Positions 1 to 7,756 of a stretch of 64,000 nucleotides of DNA are shown piece by piece. The stretch comes from Sandaracinus amylolyticus. GTDB lineage: Bacteria > Myxococcota_A > Polyangia > Polyangiales > Sandaracinaceae. Both the position numbers and the translations under genes were made by a program. Numbering within the stretch: the first letter of the stretch is position 1; each line of letters opens with the position of its first letter. The notes below the pieces were generated by a model. That model worked only from the letters and a program-made list of their open reading frames with translations. It did not search any database and was not told where the DNA came from. The stretch spans positions 7,750,001 to 7,814,000 of the forward strand of contig NZ_CP070225.1 in assembly GCF_021631985.1 (NCBI RefSeq). Direction: 5' to 3'.

Positions 1-767
1 GTCGCGTCGTTGCGGGTCGGGCTCTCGCCCGCGATGCCGATGTTGAACGCCGCGACCGGCGATCCGCCGCCGCGGAAGCCGCGACCGGCCATCGAGATCG
101 TGCCGTTCACCGTCACCGCGCCGGTCGCGCGCAGCGCGAGCACGCCGCCGCGCGTTCCGTTCCACGCGGCCGCGGTGAGCGTCGCGCCCGCTGCGACGGT
201 GACCGTCGTGTAGCTCGGGATCCGCTGCACCACGACGCGGCGCGTCCCGCCCACCGTGAACCCGGTCGCGACCGGCGCGGAGAGCGTCAGCGACGTGCCC
301 GAGATCGCGGTGATCGTGAAGGCCTGGTAGCGCCCGGTCTCGGTGCCGGCGCCGCCGGCCTCCTGCAGCGCGATCACGACGACGTCGTCGCCCACCGCGA
401 GCCCGGCCGCCGAGCCCACCGTGATCGTCGTCGCGCCCGCGCTCGCCGTCGCGTTCAGCGTCGTCGAGATCGCGTCGGCCGTCGCGCGGCCCGAGCACGA
501 CTGGACGGAGAGATCGATGGTGCCCGACGCGACGTTGCACGCGCCGTCGGCGCCATCGCCGAACGAGACCGCCGCCAAGGCGAGCCGCACGCGACCGCCG
601 CTCAGGTCGTACGCGAACGACGATCCCGCATCGACGCGGGTCGCGTCGTCGTAGGAGTCCGACACCGAGCCCAGGTCCGCCAGCGCGACCTGGGTTGGGG
701 CGAGCATCGCGAGCATCAGCAGCGCGACGCGTGGCGCGCTCAGGAACCGTCTGCGTGTCTTCGTCAC
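1..767 (-). CDS. Secreted beta-strand-rich surface protein (3' end outside window)
   Basis: Minus-strand frame open from a GTG at 767 to the window edge, 255 codons without a stop. A GGAGGG ribosome site lies about six bases before the GTG. The N-terminus is a clear Sec signal peptide: basic MTKTRRR, a hydrophobic core, then a cut near TQVALA-DLG. The mature part is rich in Ala, Gly, Thr and Val with alternating hydrophobic residues (for example TTITVGSAAGLAVGDDVVV), as in beta-helix or beta-sandwich surface proteins of myxobacteria, and ends in a Gly-rich stretch (AGRGFRGGGSP). No catalytic motif is visible. I infer an exported cell-surface or adhesin-like protein; the exact family is unknown because the C-terminus is missing. 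Confidence 0.7.
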   Translation of the reverse strand, partial: MTKTRRRFLSAPRVALLMLAMLAPTQVALADLGSVSDSYDDATRVDAGSSFAYDLSGGRVRLALAAVSFGDGADGACNVASGTIDLSVQSCSGRATADAISTTLNATASAGATTITVGSAAGLAVGDDVVVIALQEAGGAGTETGRYQAFTITAISGTSLTLSAPVATGFTVGGTRRVVVQRIPSYTTVTVAAGATLTAAAWNGTRGGVLALRATGAVTVNGTISMAGRGFRGGGSPVAAFNIGIAGESPTRNDA

Positions 768-843
768 CGAGGCCCTCCGTCGGCGACGAGAATACAGTCT
801 TAGGAGAGCGATTCACCAAGCACAGAATTTCTTCCGCGCAATG

Positions 844-859
844 TGTCGGATTTCCGACA
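844..859. other. Perfect 7-bp inverted repeat
   Basis: TGTCGGA, two bases, TCCGACA. It lies between the 3' end of the acyltransferase gene (875) and the start of the divergently placed surface-protein gene (767). It is too short and lacks a T-tract on the needed side to be a convincing terminator. It could be an operator for the surface protein, whose start is about 80 bases away. Confidence 0.35.
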
Positions 860-874
860 AAATCTGCATGCGCG

Positions 875-2206
875 TCAGCCGTGAGCGTCCAAGCTCGGGG
901 GCGCGACCGCGCGCTCCCGAGCCACTCCGCGCTCCCGCGCCATGCGATCGAGCTCACCCTCGAAGAGCGCCACCAGGCGCTCCGGCTGCGGCACCACCGC
1001 CGAGTCGGCGCGCACGCCGACGTGCACCTGTCCCGCGTAGCTCACGAGGCTCACGCCGAGCGAGAGCCTCGGGTGCGGCACCCAGAACACGATCTCGCGC
1101 AGGGGTGCGCCCGCGATCGAGATGCGCTCGCGCGGGCCGGGCACGTTCGTGACCACGAGCGACGCCTTGCGCACGAAGATCTCCTCGAGCAGGCGCGCGA
1201 CGCGGAGCGGCACACGCCCCATCACCTCGAGCACGCCGAGCGAGACCAGGGCGTCGAGGCTGCGCTTGGCGCGGGCGATGGTGACGCGCAGCGCGCGGTC
1301 GCGCTGGTCGTGGTCCATCACGTCGATCGGCAGGTCGACGTACACCAGGCCGAACCAATTGCCGTGCTCGAGATCGATCGGCGCGTCGGGCGGGCGCAGG
1401 TTCACCGGCACGAACGCGCGCACCGGCGGGCAGCGCTCGCCGCGCTCCTGCAGGTAGAGCCGGATCGCGCCGGTGATCGCGCCGAGGAGCACGTCGTTCA
1501 CGGTGCCGCCCCGGCGGTGCGCGATCTCGCGGATGCGCTCGAGCGAGAGCCCGCGGGACCAGCTCGCGACGCGGTGCCCGGTCGCGTGACGTCGCAGCGC
1601 GCTCGGCGGATCGAACGAGAGCCGCGAGAGCCGCGAGAGCGAGCCCGCGCCGCCGAGCACGAGACGCGGGACGTCGCGGGCGCGGGGTGTGGTGGGGAAC
1701 GGCCATGCGGTGGCGCGCGGGCGCGCGATGGGATCGTCGGCGAGCGAGAGGAGGATCTCCATCAGCGCGAAGCCGTCGCCCATGCAGTGGTGCACCTGCA
1801 CGACGAGCGCGGTGCCCGCGGCGAGCCCTTCGACGATCACGACGCGCCACGGCGAGCGCGACCAGTCGAAGGGATCGCTCATCAGTCCGCCCACCAGCGC
1901 CTCGAGCTCGGCGCGGCCGGCAGGCGCTTGCAAGCGAGTGCGCGAGATGTGGCGCGCGATCGAGAAGTCGGGCTCGTCCTCCCAGCGCGGCGCGCCGTCG
2001 TGCGGCGCGACCACGCGCTGGCGGAAGCGGGGATGGGCGAGCAGTCGATCCTCGAGCCGCGTGCGCAGCGCCTCTTCGTCGAGCGTTCCGTCGAACGAGA
2101 GCACGCTGGTGACGTCGACCGGGTTGCCCCGGTGCTCGAGGCGGTACCACGCCGCATCGGTCGCGGTGAGCGGACGTGCAGGGGCGTGTCGCGCTCGTTT
2201 CGACAT
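875..2206 (-). CDS. WS/DGAT-type wax ester synthase/diacylglycerol O-acyltransferase
   Basis: 443 residues, the usual length for bacterial WS/DGAT. These enzymes transfer acyl groups from acyl-CoA to fatty alcohols or diacylglycerol to make wax esters or triacylglycerol at the membrane. The catalytic motif HHxxxDG is intact (HHCMGDG, residues 139-145), and the N-terminal part has the expected LTATDAAWYRLE opening. The C-terminal half contains NVPGP and a PLREIVFWVPH-like segment typical of the second WS/DGAT domain. A GAGGTG ribosome site precedes the ATG by about five bases. It follows mgtA on the same strand after 93 bases that contain a promoter-like sequence and a palindrome, so it is probably transcribed on its own. 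Confidence 0.92.
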   Translation of the reverse strand: MSKRARHAPARPLTATDAAWYRLEHRGNPVDVTSVLSFDGTLDEEALRTRLEDRLLAHPRFRQRVVAPHDGAPRWEDEPDFSIARHISRTRLQAPAGRAELEALVGGLMSDPFDWSRSPWRVVIVEGLAAGTALVVQVHHCMGDGFALMEILLSLADDPIARPRATAWPFPTTPRARDVPRLVLGGAGSLSRLSRLSFDPPSALRRHATGHRVASWSRGLSLERIREIAHRRGGTVNDVLLGAITGAIRLYLQERGERCPPVRAFVPVNLRPPDAPIDLEHGNWFGLVYVDLPIDVMDHDQRDRALRVTIARAKRSLDALVSLGVLEVMGRVPLRVARLLEEIFVRKASLVVTNVPGPRERISIAGAPLREIVFWVPHPRLSLGVSLVSYAGQVHVGVRADSAVVPQPERLVALFEGELDRMARERGVARERAVAPPSLDAHG

Positions 2207-2229
2207 CGCGTCACCTCGTCGTCACTCGC

Positions 2230-2257
2230 TACGTACGTACCGCCGGAGCGCGTGCAA
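2230..2257 (-). promoter_or_regulatory. Candidate sigma-70-type promoter of the WS/DGAT gene
   Basis: On the minus strand TTGCAC (2252-2257), a 16-base spacer and TACGTA (2230-2235) lie 24 bases before the ATG at 2206. The match is moderate and based on sequence alone. Confidence 0.35.
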
Positions 2258-2260
2258 TCG

Positions 2261-2274
2261 CACCACGGGTGGTG
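2261..2274. promoter_or_regulatory. Palindromic operator candidate CACCAC-GG-GTGGTG
   Basis: Perfect 6-bp arms with a 2-base centre, four bases upstream of the -35-like element of the acyltransferase gene. This position would suit an activator or repressor site; no regulator can be assigned. Confidence 0.35.
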
Positions 2275-2299
2275 GCGAGATCGATCGCGCGGCGCGATG

Positions 2300-4843
2300 T
2301 CACGCGTCGCGTGATCGCATGCGCGTGCGGCGGCGTCGCCACAGCTGCTTCACGATCTCCGAGGTCACGAGGTACGCGACCGTGACGATCGCCGCGAGCA
2401 CGATCCAGCGCGGCGCGAGGGGCACCATGCCGAGCGCCGGCGCGAACGGCGCGTAAGGCAGCGCGAAGGAGATCACGAGCACGACCAGCGTCGAGATCGT
2501 GAGCGCGCGCGAGGGGCGGCTGCGCCAGGCGGGACGCCAGGTGCGCACCACGAACGCGATGCCGAGCTCGGTCACCAGCGACTCGACGAACCACACGGTG
2601 CGGAACTCGTCGACCGTCGCGCCGAGCCCGCGCAGCGCGGCGAAGAGCAGCAGATCGAAGACCGTGCTCACGAGGCCGAACACGATCATGAACTCGCGGA
2701 TCTCCCGGAGATCCCAGCCTGCGGGGCGCTCGACGACGTCGCGATCGACCGCGTCTCCCGCGACCGCCGACTGCGGCACGTCGGAGAGGAAGTTGTTGAG
2801 CAGGATCTGGGTCGCGGTCAGCGGCAGGAACGGGAGCCACACCGACGCGAGCGCCATCGTGACCATGTTCCCGAAGTTCGCGCTGGTCGTGGTGCGCACG
2901 TACTTCAGCGTGTTCGCGAACGTGGTGCGGCCCGCTTCGACGCCGACGCGCAGCACGTCGAGGTCGCGCTGGCCGAGCACGATGTCGGCGGCGTCCTTGG
3001 CGACGTCGACCGCGCCCTCGACCGAGATCGCGACGTCGGCGGCGTGCATGGCCGGCGCGTCGTTGATGCCGTCGCCGAGGTAGCCCACGACGTGATCGCG
3101 CTTGCGCAGCGCCGCGATCACCCGCTCCTTCTGGCTGGGATCGAGCTCCGCGAAGATCGTCGTCGTGGGCGCGCGGTGCCAGAGCGCGTCGTCGTGCATC
3201 GCGCGCAGCTCGCTGCCGGTGATGACGCCGGTGATCGGGATGCCGAGCGCGCCCGCGACGTGGACCGCGACACCACGCGCGTCGCCGCTGAGGATCTTGA
3301 TCTGCACGCCCAGCGCGCGGAGGCCGCGCACCGCGTCGGCCGCGCCCTGCTTGGGGGGATCGAGGAAGCGCAGGAAGCCGCGCAGCACGAGGCCGCGCTC
3401 GTCGCCTTCGCCGTAGCGCGCGTCGTCGTGCGAGCGCTCGAGCGTGCGGGTGGCGACGGCGAGCACGCGCCATCCTTCGTCGTTCCACCGCGCGACCTCG
3501 GCCTCGATCGCGGCGCGGCGCGCGGCGTCGCACACGTCGAGCACGTTCGACACCGCGCCCTTCACGATCAGCGTGCGCGTCTCGTCGCGATCGACGATCA
3601 CGCCGAGGCGCTTGCGCGCGAAGTCGTAGGGGATCTCGTGCACCTTGCGGGTGCCGCTCGGCAGCGTGATCCCTGCGCTCGCCGCCGCGTTGCGGATCGC
3701 CTCGTCGAGCGGGCTCGGCAGGCCGCTCTGGAGCGATGCGTTCACGAGCGCGAGGGCGAGCACCTCGTCGCTCGGCGCGCCGTCCGGCGTGAGCGCTCCG
3801 TCGAGCCGGATCACGCCCTCGGTGAGCGTGCCGGTCTTGTCGGTGCAAAGCACGTCCATCGCGCCGAAGTCCTCGATCGCCGCGAGGCGCTTCACGATGA
3901 CGTCGCGCTCCGCCATCTTGGTCGCGCCGCGGGCGAGGGTGACGCTGAGGATCGCGGGCAGCAGCTCGGGCGAGATGCCGACCGCGAGCGCGAGCGCGAA
4001 GAGCAGCGCGTCGACCGCCGGCCGCGCGTGCAGGATGTTCGTCGCGAGCACGACGAGCGTGAGCACGATCATCACGCGCATCAGCAGCGCACCGAAGCCA
4101 CGCAGGCCCGCCTCGAAGCCGGTCTCGGGAGGGCGCAGCGAGATGGTGTGCGCGATGCGGCCGAGCTCGGTGCGCGATCCGGTGCGGACGATCAGCGCGG
4201 TGCCGCTGCCGTTGCGCACGGTGCCGCCGAGGAACACCGCGTTGAGGCGCGCCGAGATCGGTGCGTCCTCGCCGCACGTGCCGGGGCGCTTCTCGACCGG
4301 GAACGACTCGCCGGTGAGCACCGCCTCCGAGAGGAAGAGGCTGTTCGCCTCGAGAAGGACTCCGTCGCCGGGGATCAGCGTGCCCGCCGCGAGGCGCACC
4401 ACGTCGCCGGGCACGATCTGATCGGACGGGATCGCGATCTCGCGGCCGTCGCGCACCACCGTGACGCGCACCCGGACGCGCGCGCGCAGGCGCTCGACCG
4501 CGTGATCGGCGCGCGCTTCGTGGTAGGTCGCGAGCGCGACGCTGCCGAGCACGATCGCGAGCACCACGCCGGCGTCGGTCCACTCGCGCACCAGCGCGGA
4601 GATCAGCGCCGCGACGACGAGCAGCAGCACGAGCGGGCTGCGCAGCTGGGAGACGAGCGTGCCGAGCAGGCTCGCGCGGTGCGCGGCGCCGAGCACGTTC
4701 GGTCCGACCTGGGCGAAGCGCTCCTCCGCGACCGACGAGCGGAGACCCTGCGCGCTCGAGCCGAGCGCCTCGAGCAGCGCGCTCGCGGGACGGGCCCACC
4801 ACGCATCCTCCACGTCGTCAGCGCGCTCGGCCCGGGGCGTCAC
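2300..4843 (-). CDS. mgtA: P-type Mg2+-importing ATPase (MgtA/MgtB-like)
   Basis: About 847 residues; MgtA proteins are near 900. The P-type signatures are all present: LTGES in the actuator domain, phosphorylated Asp in DKTGTLT (about residue 334), and hinge GDGINDAPAMHAADVAISV. Hydrophobic blocks fall before the actuator, before the DKTG segment and as about six helices at the C-terminus. SPELLPAILSVTLARGA in helix 4 is the P3B (Mg2+) type rather than the Ca2+ or Cu+ type. The protein should import Mg2+ across the inner membrane using ATP. The start is uncertain: GTG at 4843 (AGG six bases upstream) places the conserved DAWWARP segment near the N-terminus; an ATG at 4879 is the alternative. 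It diverges from the reductase gene at 4924. Confidence 0.9.
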   Translation of the reverse strand: MTPRAERADDVEDAWWARPASALLEALGSSAQGLRSSVAEERFAQVGPNVLGAAHRASLLGTLVSQLRSPLVLLLVVAALISALVREWTDAGVVLAIVLGSVALATYHEARADHAVERLRARVRVRVTVVRDGREIAIPSDQIVPGDVVRLAAGTLIPGDGVLLEANSLFLSEAVLTGESFPVEKRPGTCGEDAPISARLNAVFLGGTVRNGSGTALIVRTGSRTELGRIAHTISLRPPETGFEAGLRGFGALLMRVMIVLTLVVLATNILHARPAVDALLFALALAVGISPELLPAILSVTLARGATKMAERDVIVKRLAAIEDFGAMDVLCTDKTGTLTEGVIRLDGALTPDGAPSDEVLALALVNASLQSGLPSPLDEAIRNAAASAGITLPSGTRKVHEIPYDFARKRLGVIVDRDETRTLIVKGAVSNVLDVCDAARRAAIEAEVARWNDEGWRVLAVATRTLERSHDDARYGEGDERGLVLRGFLRFLDPPKQGAADAVRGLRALGVQIKILSGDARGVAVHVAGALGIPITGVITGSELRAMHDDALWHRAPTTTIFAELDPSQKERVIAALRKRDHVVGYLGDGINDAPAMHAADVAISVEGAVDVAKDAADIVLGQRDLDVLRVGVEAGRTTFANTLKYVRTTTSANFGNMVTMALASVWLPFLPLTATQILLNNFLSDVPQSAVAGDAVDRDVVERPAGWDLREIREFMIVFGLVSTVFDLLLFAALRGLGATVDEFRTVWFVESLVTELGIAFVVRTWRPAWRSRPSRALTISTLVVLVISFALPYAPFAPALGMVPLAPRWIVLAAIVTVAYLVTSEIVKQLWRRRRTRMRSRDA

Positions 4844-4923
4844 GAGCGACCTACATACGCGCCACCCGCTGGAATGCATCGCGCGAACTCGGTACACATC
4901 GCGGCTTCGTCGGGGGCACATCG

Positions 4924-6153
4924 ATGAGCACGAATCGGATCGTCGTGGTGGGCGGCAGTCTCGCGGGCGGCAGGGCGGCGGAGACGCTGCGTCGCCAGGG
5001 CTGGGAAGGCGAGATCGTGCTCGTCGGTGACGAGCCGCACCGGCCCTACGATCGCCCGCCGCTCTCGAAGAAGTTCCTGCGCGGGCAGGTCGCGGAGGAG
5101 AAGCTCGCGCTGCGCCCGCTCGCGCACTACGAGCGGCTGAAGATCGAGGTGGAGCTCGGCGCGCGCGCGACCTCGCTCGACGCGGCGAGCCGCACGATCG
5201 AGCTCGAGGGCGGGCGGCACATCGGCTGGGACAAGCTGATCATCGCGACCGGGGCGCGCGTGCGGCGGCTGGCGTGCCCGGGCGCGACGCTCGAGGGCGT
5301 GCACTACGTGCGCACGATCGAGGATGCGCGCGCGGTGCGCGAAGAGCTGCGCGCCGGCCGTCGCGCGGTGGTGATCGGCGCGGGCGTGATCGGCTGCGAG
5401 GTCGCGGCGTCGTGCCGCGAGGAGGGCGTCGCGGTGACGCTGATCGAGCCGGCGCCGCTGCCGCTGCTGCGCGCGTTCGGGCCCGAGGTCGCGCGGGTCT
5501 ACGCCGACGTGCACCGCGGGCACGGGGTCGATCTGCGGTGCGGCGTGGGCGTCGAGCGCCTGGTCGGCGAGCGCCGGGTCGAGGCGGTGATCACGACCGC
5601 GGGGGAGCGCGTCGAGTGCGACTTCGTGGTGGTCGGCATCGGTGTGGAGCCGGCAGTGGAGTGGCTCGCGGGCGCGGGGCTCGCGCTCGAGGGCGGCATC
5701 GTGGTCGACGAGCACATGCAGACGTCGATCGCGGGCGTGTACGCGGTGGGCGACGTGGCGCGCGCGTGGGATCGCAGGCTCGGGCGCCGGGTGTGCGTCG
5801 AGTCGATCGACAACGCGCAGACCCAGGCGGTGGTCGCGGCGACGCACGCGGTGGGCAAGGACGCGGTGCACGCGACGGTGCCGTTCTTCTGGTCGGATCA
5901 GTACGACCTCAAGCTGCAGAGCATGGGGCACGTGGGCACCTTCGATCGCCTCGTCGTGCGCGGCTCGATCGAGGAGCGCGCGTTCGTCGCGTTCCACCTC
6001 GAGGGCGGCGCGCTGCGCTTCGCGATCGGCGTGAACCGCCTGCAGGAGCTCGCGGCCGCGAAGAAGCTGATCGCCGCGGGCGCATCGGTGCCCGAAGCGG
6101 TGCTGGAGGACGTGGACGCATCGCTCGCGGAGTGGGTGCCGAAGGCGAGCTGA
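4924..6153 (+). CDS. FAD-dependent NAD(P)H:ferredoxin reductase-like oxidoreductase
   Basis: 409 residues, the normal size for ferredoxin/rubredoxin reductases that pass electrons from NAD(P)H to small iron-sulfur proteins, often serving cytochrome P450 or dioxygenases. FAD-binding VVVGGSLAG lies at residues 6-14, the PYDRPPLSKKFL segment near 40, NAD-binding VVIGAGVIGCEVA near 149, and the second FAD motif VYAVGDVA near 275. The last hundred residues, from VPFFWSDQYDLKLQ onward, match the Reductase_C domain. No ferredoxin or P450 gene is adjacent, so the partner is unknown. It diverges from mgtA with a short intergenic gap. Confidence 0.9.
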   Translation: MSTNRIVVVGGSLAGGRAAETLRRQGWEGEIVLVGDEPHRPYDRPPLSKKFLRGQVAEEKLALRPLAHYERLKIEVELGARATSLDAASRTIELEGGRHIGWDKLIIATGARVRRLACPGATLEGVHYVRTIEDARAVREELRAGRRAVVIGAGVIGCEVAASCREEGVAVTLIEPAPLPLLRAFGPEVARVYADVHRGHGVDLRCGVGVERLVGERRVEAVITTAGERVECDFVVVGIGVEPAVEWLAGAGLALEGGIVVDEHMQTSIAGVYAVGDVARAWDRRLGRRVCVESIDNAQTQAVVAATHAVGKDAVHATVPFFWSDQYDLKLQSMGHVGTFDRLVVRGSIEERAFVAFHLEGGALRFAIGVNRLQELAAAKKLIAAGASVPEAVLEDVDASLAEWVPKAS

Positions 6154-6160
6154 TCGTTCC

Positions 6161-6176
6161 TCAACCACCTGGTTGA
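6161..6176. promoter_or_regulatory. ArsR-family operator, copy 1 (TCAACCA-CC-TGGTTGA)
   Basis: Perfect 7-bp inverted repeat. An identical pair of arms recurs at 6203-6218, 42 bases away centre to centre, which is four turns of B-DNA and puts both sites on the same helix face. Both sit directly before the ArsR-type regulator gene. Confidence 0.75.
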
Positions 6177-6202
6177 CGAACGCGTGTGCGGCGCGCTATT
6201 GC

Positions 6203-6218
6203 TCAACCAGATGGTTGA
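6203..6218. promoter_or_regulatory. ArsR-family operator, copy 2 (TCAACCA-GA-TGGTTGA)
   Basis: Same arms as the site at 6161. The right arm includes the ATG at 6211 that I take as the start of the regulator, so a bound repressor would cover the translation start and any leaderless transcript start. This is a likely autorepression site. Confidence 0.75.
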
Positions 6219-6594
6219 GAATGTCGCCCAGCTCGATCGTGTGTTCCATGCGCTCGCGAGCGCGCCTCGCCGCGAGATCCTCCGTCGCGCCGCGCGCGAG
6301 CGGTGCACGGTGGGCCAGCTCGCCGCGCACTTCGACATGTCGCTCGCCGCGGTCGCGAAGCACGTGAAGGTGCTCGAGGAGGCCGCGCTGCTGCGCGCGA
6401 CGCGCGAGGGCCGGCTGCACTGGTGCGAGCTCGACCCCGCGGCGCTCGAGCCCGCCCGCGCGTCGATCGAGGAGCTGCGCGCGCACTGGAACGGCAAGCT
6501 CGACCGCCTCGAGGCGCTGCTGATCGCGGAGCTCGCGCCGGAGCCGCGGGCGCCGCGCCGCCGCACGACCAAGCGAGCGAAGGGACGCCGATGA
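6211..6594 (+). CDS. ArsR-family transcriptional regulator
   Basis: 127 residues with a winged helix: VFHALASAPRREIL, then TVGQLAAHFDMSLAAVAKHVKVLEEAALL as the HTH with recognition helix, then the wing (TREGRLHWCELDP). It lacks the metal-binding ELCVCDL motif of SmtB/ArsR metal sensors and belongs to the group that precedes SRPBCC (AHSA1) genes. I chose the ATG at 6211; in-frame GTG 6184 and TTG 6199 lie upstream without a ribosome site. The stop overlaps the next ATG (ATGA), so the two proteins are translationally coupled. Two operator palindromes at the start imply autoregulation. Confidence 0.88.
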   Translation: MVENVAQLDRVFHALASAPRREILRRAARERCTVGQLAAHFDMSLAAVAKHVKVLEEAALLRATREGRLHWCELDPAALEPARASIEELRAHWNGKLDRLEALLIAELAPEPRAPRRRTTKRAKGRR

Positions 6595-7028
6595 GCGAGC
6601 CTTCTCGTCTCGTCGTCACGCGGGTGCTGCCTGCGCCGATCGCGCGCGTGTTCGACGCGTGGACCCGCAGCGAGACGCTCGCGCGCTGGTTCACGTGCAC
6701 GCCGGCGTGGGACGCGACCGCCGAGAGCGATCTGCGCGTCGGCGGTCGTTATCGCGTCGTGATGCGCGAGGGGGCGCGCGTCGCGGGCGTCGCGTACGGC
6801 GAGTACCTCGAGGTCGATCCGCCGCGACGGCTCGTGTTCACGTGGAGCTCGGAGGGCAACGCGCCGGTGCAGGGCAGCGTCGTGACCGTCGAGCTCGAGC
6901 CGCTGGGCGCGCACACGCGCCTGACCCTCACGCACGATCTCGATCCGAGCTCGGCGGTCGGTCGCGCGCACGCCCGCGGATGGGACGGCACGCTCGCGCG
7001 GCTGCGCGCCTGGCTGGTGGACGCATGA
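6591..7028 (+). CDS. SRPBCC (AHSA1/START-like) ligand-binding domain protein
   Basis: 145 residues forming one helix-grip domain: LVVTRVLPAPIARVFDAWT at the N-terminus, ARWFTC, DLRVGGRYRVVMR, GEYLEVDPPRRLVFTW, and a C-terminal helix ending in LARLRAWLVDA. Such proteins bind hydrophobic ligands in a deep pocket and often sit beside an ArsR regulator. No enzymatic residue can be assigned. The ATG overlaps the stop of the regulator by four bases and its own stop overlaps the next ATG, so this is gene 2 of a tight four-gene operon. Confidence 0.88.
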   Translation: MSEPSRLVVTRVLPAPIARVFDAWTRSETLARWFTCTPAWDATAESDLRVGGRYRVVMREGARVAGVAYGEYLEVDPPRRLVFTWSSEGNAPVQGSVVTVELEPLGAHTRLTLTHDLDPSSAVGRAHARGWDGTLARLRAWLVDA

Positions 7029-7387
7029 GCGACGGGTTCGAGGCGCTGCTCGACGCGCTCGCGGCGATCCCGCGCACGGCGGCGTGCGTCGCCGAGCATC
7101 GCGATGCGCGCGGAGGTCGCGCGCGCTTCGGCGCGCGCACCCTGAAGGTCGACGGACGCATGTTCGCGATGCCGTTCGACGGCGCGCTCGTGGTGAAGCT
7201 GACCGAGGCGCGGGCGGCGGAGCTCGTCGCCGCGCGGGTCGGCGCACCGTTCGACCCCGGGCACGGCCGGAAGATGAAGGCGTGGATCGCGGTGCCACCG
7301 CGCGATGCCCCGCCGAGCTGGATCGAGCTCGCGCTCGAGGCGCACGCGCTCGCGACCGCGCCGACGACGAAGAGGAGGACGAAGTGA
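7025..7387 (+). CDS. TfoX N-terminal domain-like/YjbR-like small protein
   Basis: 120 residues. The pattern TLKVDGRMFAMPFDGALVVKL, then FDPGHGRKMKAWIAVP, then a C-terminal helix resembles TfoX_N and MmcQ/YjbR-type domains, which are small alpha/beta folds of unclear biochemical role. It starts four bases inside the end of the SRPBCC gene (ATGA) and ends inside the start of the next (GTGA), so it is co-translated with both. No DNA-binding motif is visible. Confidence 0.7.
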   Translation: MSDGFEALLDALAAIPRTAACVAEHRDARGGRARFGARTLKVDGRMFAMPFDGALVVKLTEARAAELVAARVGAPFDPGHGRKMKAWIAVPPRDAPPSWIELALEAHALATAPTTKRRTK

Positions 7388-7749
7388 ACGCTCCGGACGA
7401 CACGCTCGCGATCGCGCGGGCCTACCATCGAGGCTGGTCGACGAAGCGGTTCGACGACGCGGTGCGCCTGCTCGCGCGCGACCTGATCGTCGAGGTGCCG
7501 ATCAACGCGTATCCCGACGCCGAGTCGTTCGCGAAGGCGCTCGTCGCGTTCGGCGGGATGACGACTCGGGTCGAGCTGCTGGCGGAGCTCGCGGGCGACG
7601 ATCAGGCGATGCTGCTCTACGACATGGAGGTCGTGGGGCTCGGTCGGCTGCGGGTCGCCGAGCACTTCACGATCCGCGGCGGAACGATCACCCGGATCCG
7701 TCAGATCCACGACACCGCGGCGCTGCGCGCCGCGGGCTTCGCGAGCTGA
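7384..7749 (+). CDS. SnoaL-like (NTF2-fold) protein
   Basis: 121 residues from a GTG overlapping the previous stop (GTGA). The sequence fits a cone-shaped NTF2/SnoaL-like domain: helix TLAIARAYHRGWSTKRFDDAV, a strand LIVEVPIN, then VAEHFTIRGGTITRIRQIHD with the final sheet. Family members are polyketide-type cyclases, isomerases or ligand binders; the active residue cannot be fixed here. As last gene of the ArsR-controlled operon it may handle the same hydrophobic compound as the SRPBCC protein. Confidence 0.75.
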   Translation: MNAPDDTLAIARAYHRGWSTKRFDDAVRLLARDLIVEVPINAYPDAESFAKALVAFGGMTTRVELLAELAGDDQAMLLYDMEVVGLGRLRVAEHFTIRGGTITRIRQIHDTAALRAAGFAS

Positions 7750-7756
7750 CGCACGC

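Noticed and set aside
695..2314. 539-codon plus-strand frame opposite the acyltransferase
   Set aside because: The minus-strand frame has the full WS/DGAT motif and a ribosome site; the plus frame is a shadow.
2300..4843. mgtA as a Ca2+ or heavy-metal P-type ATPase
   Set aside because: No CPC metal motif or N-terminal metal-binding domain; helix 4 SPELLP and overall arrangement fit the P3B Mg2+ group.
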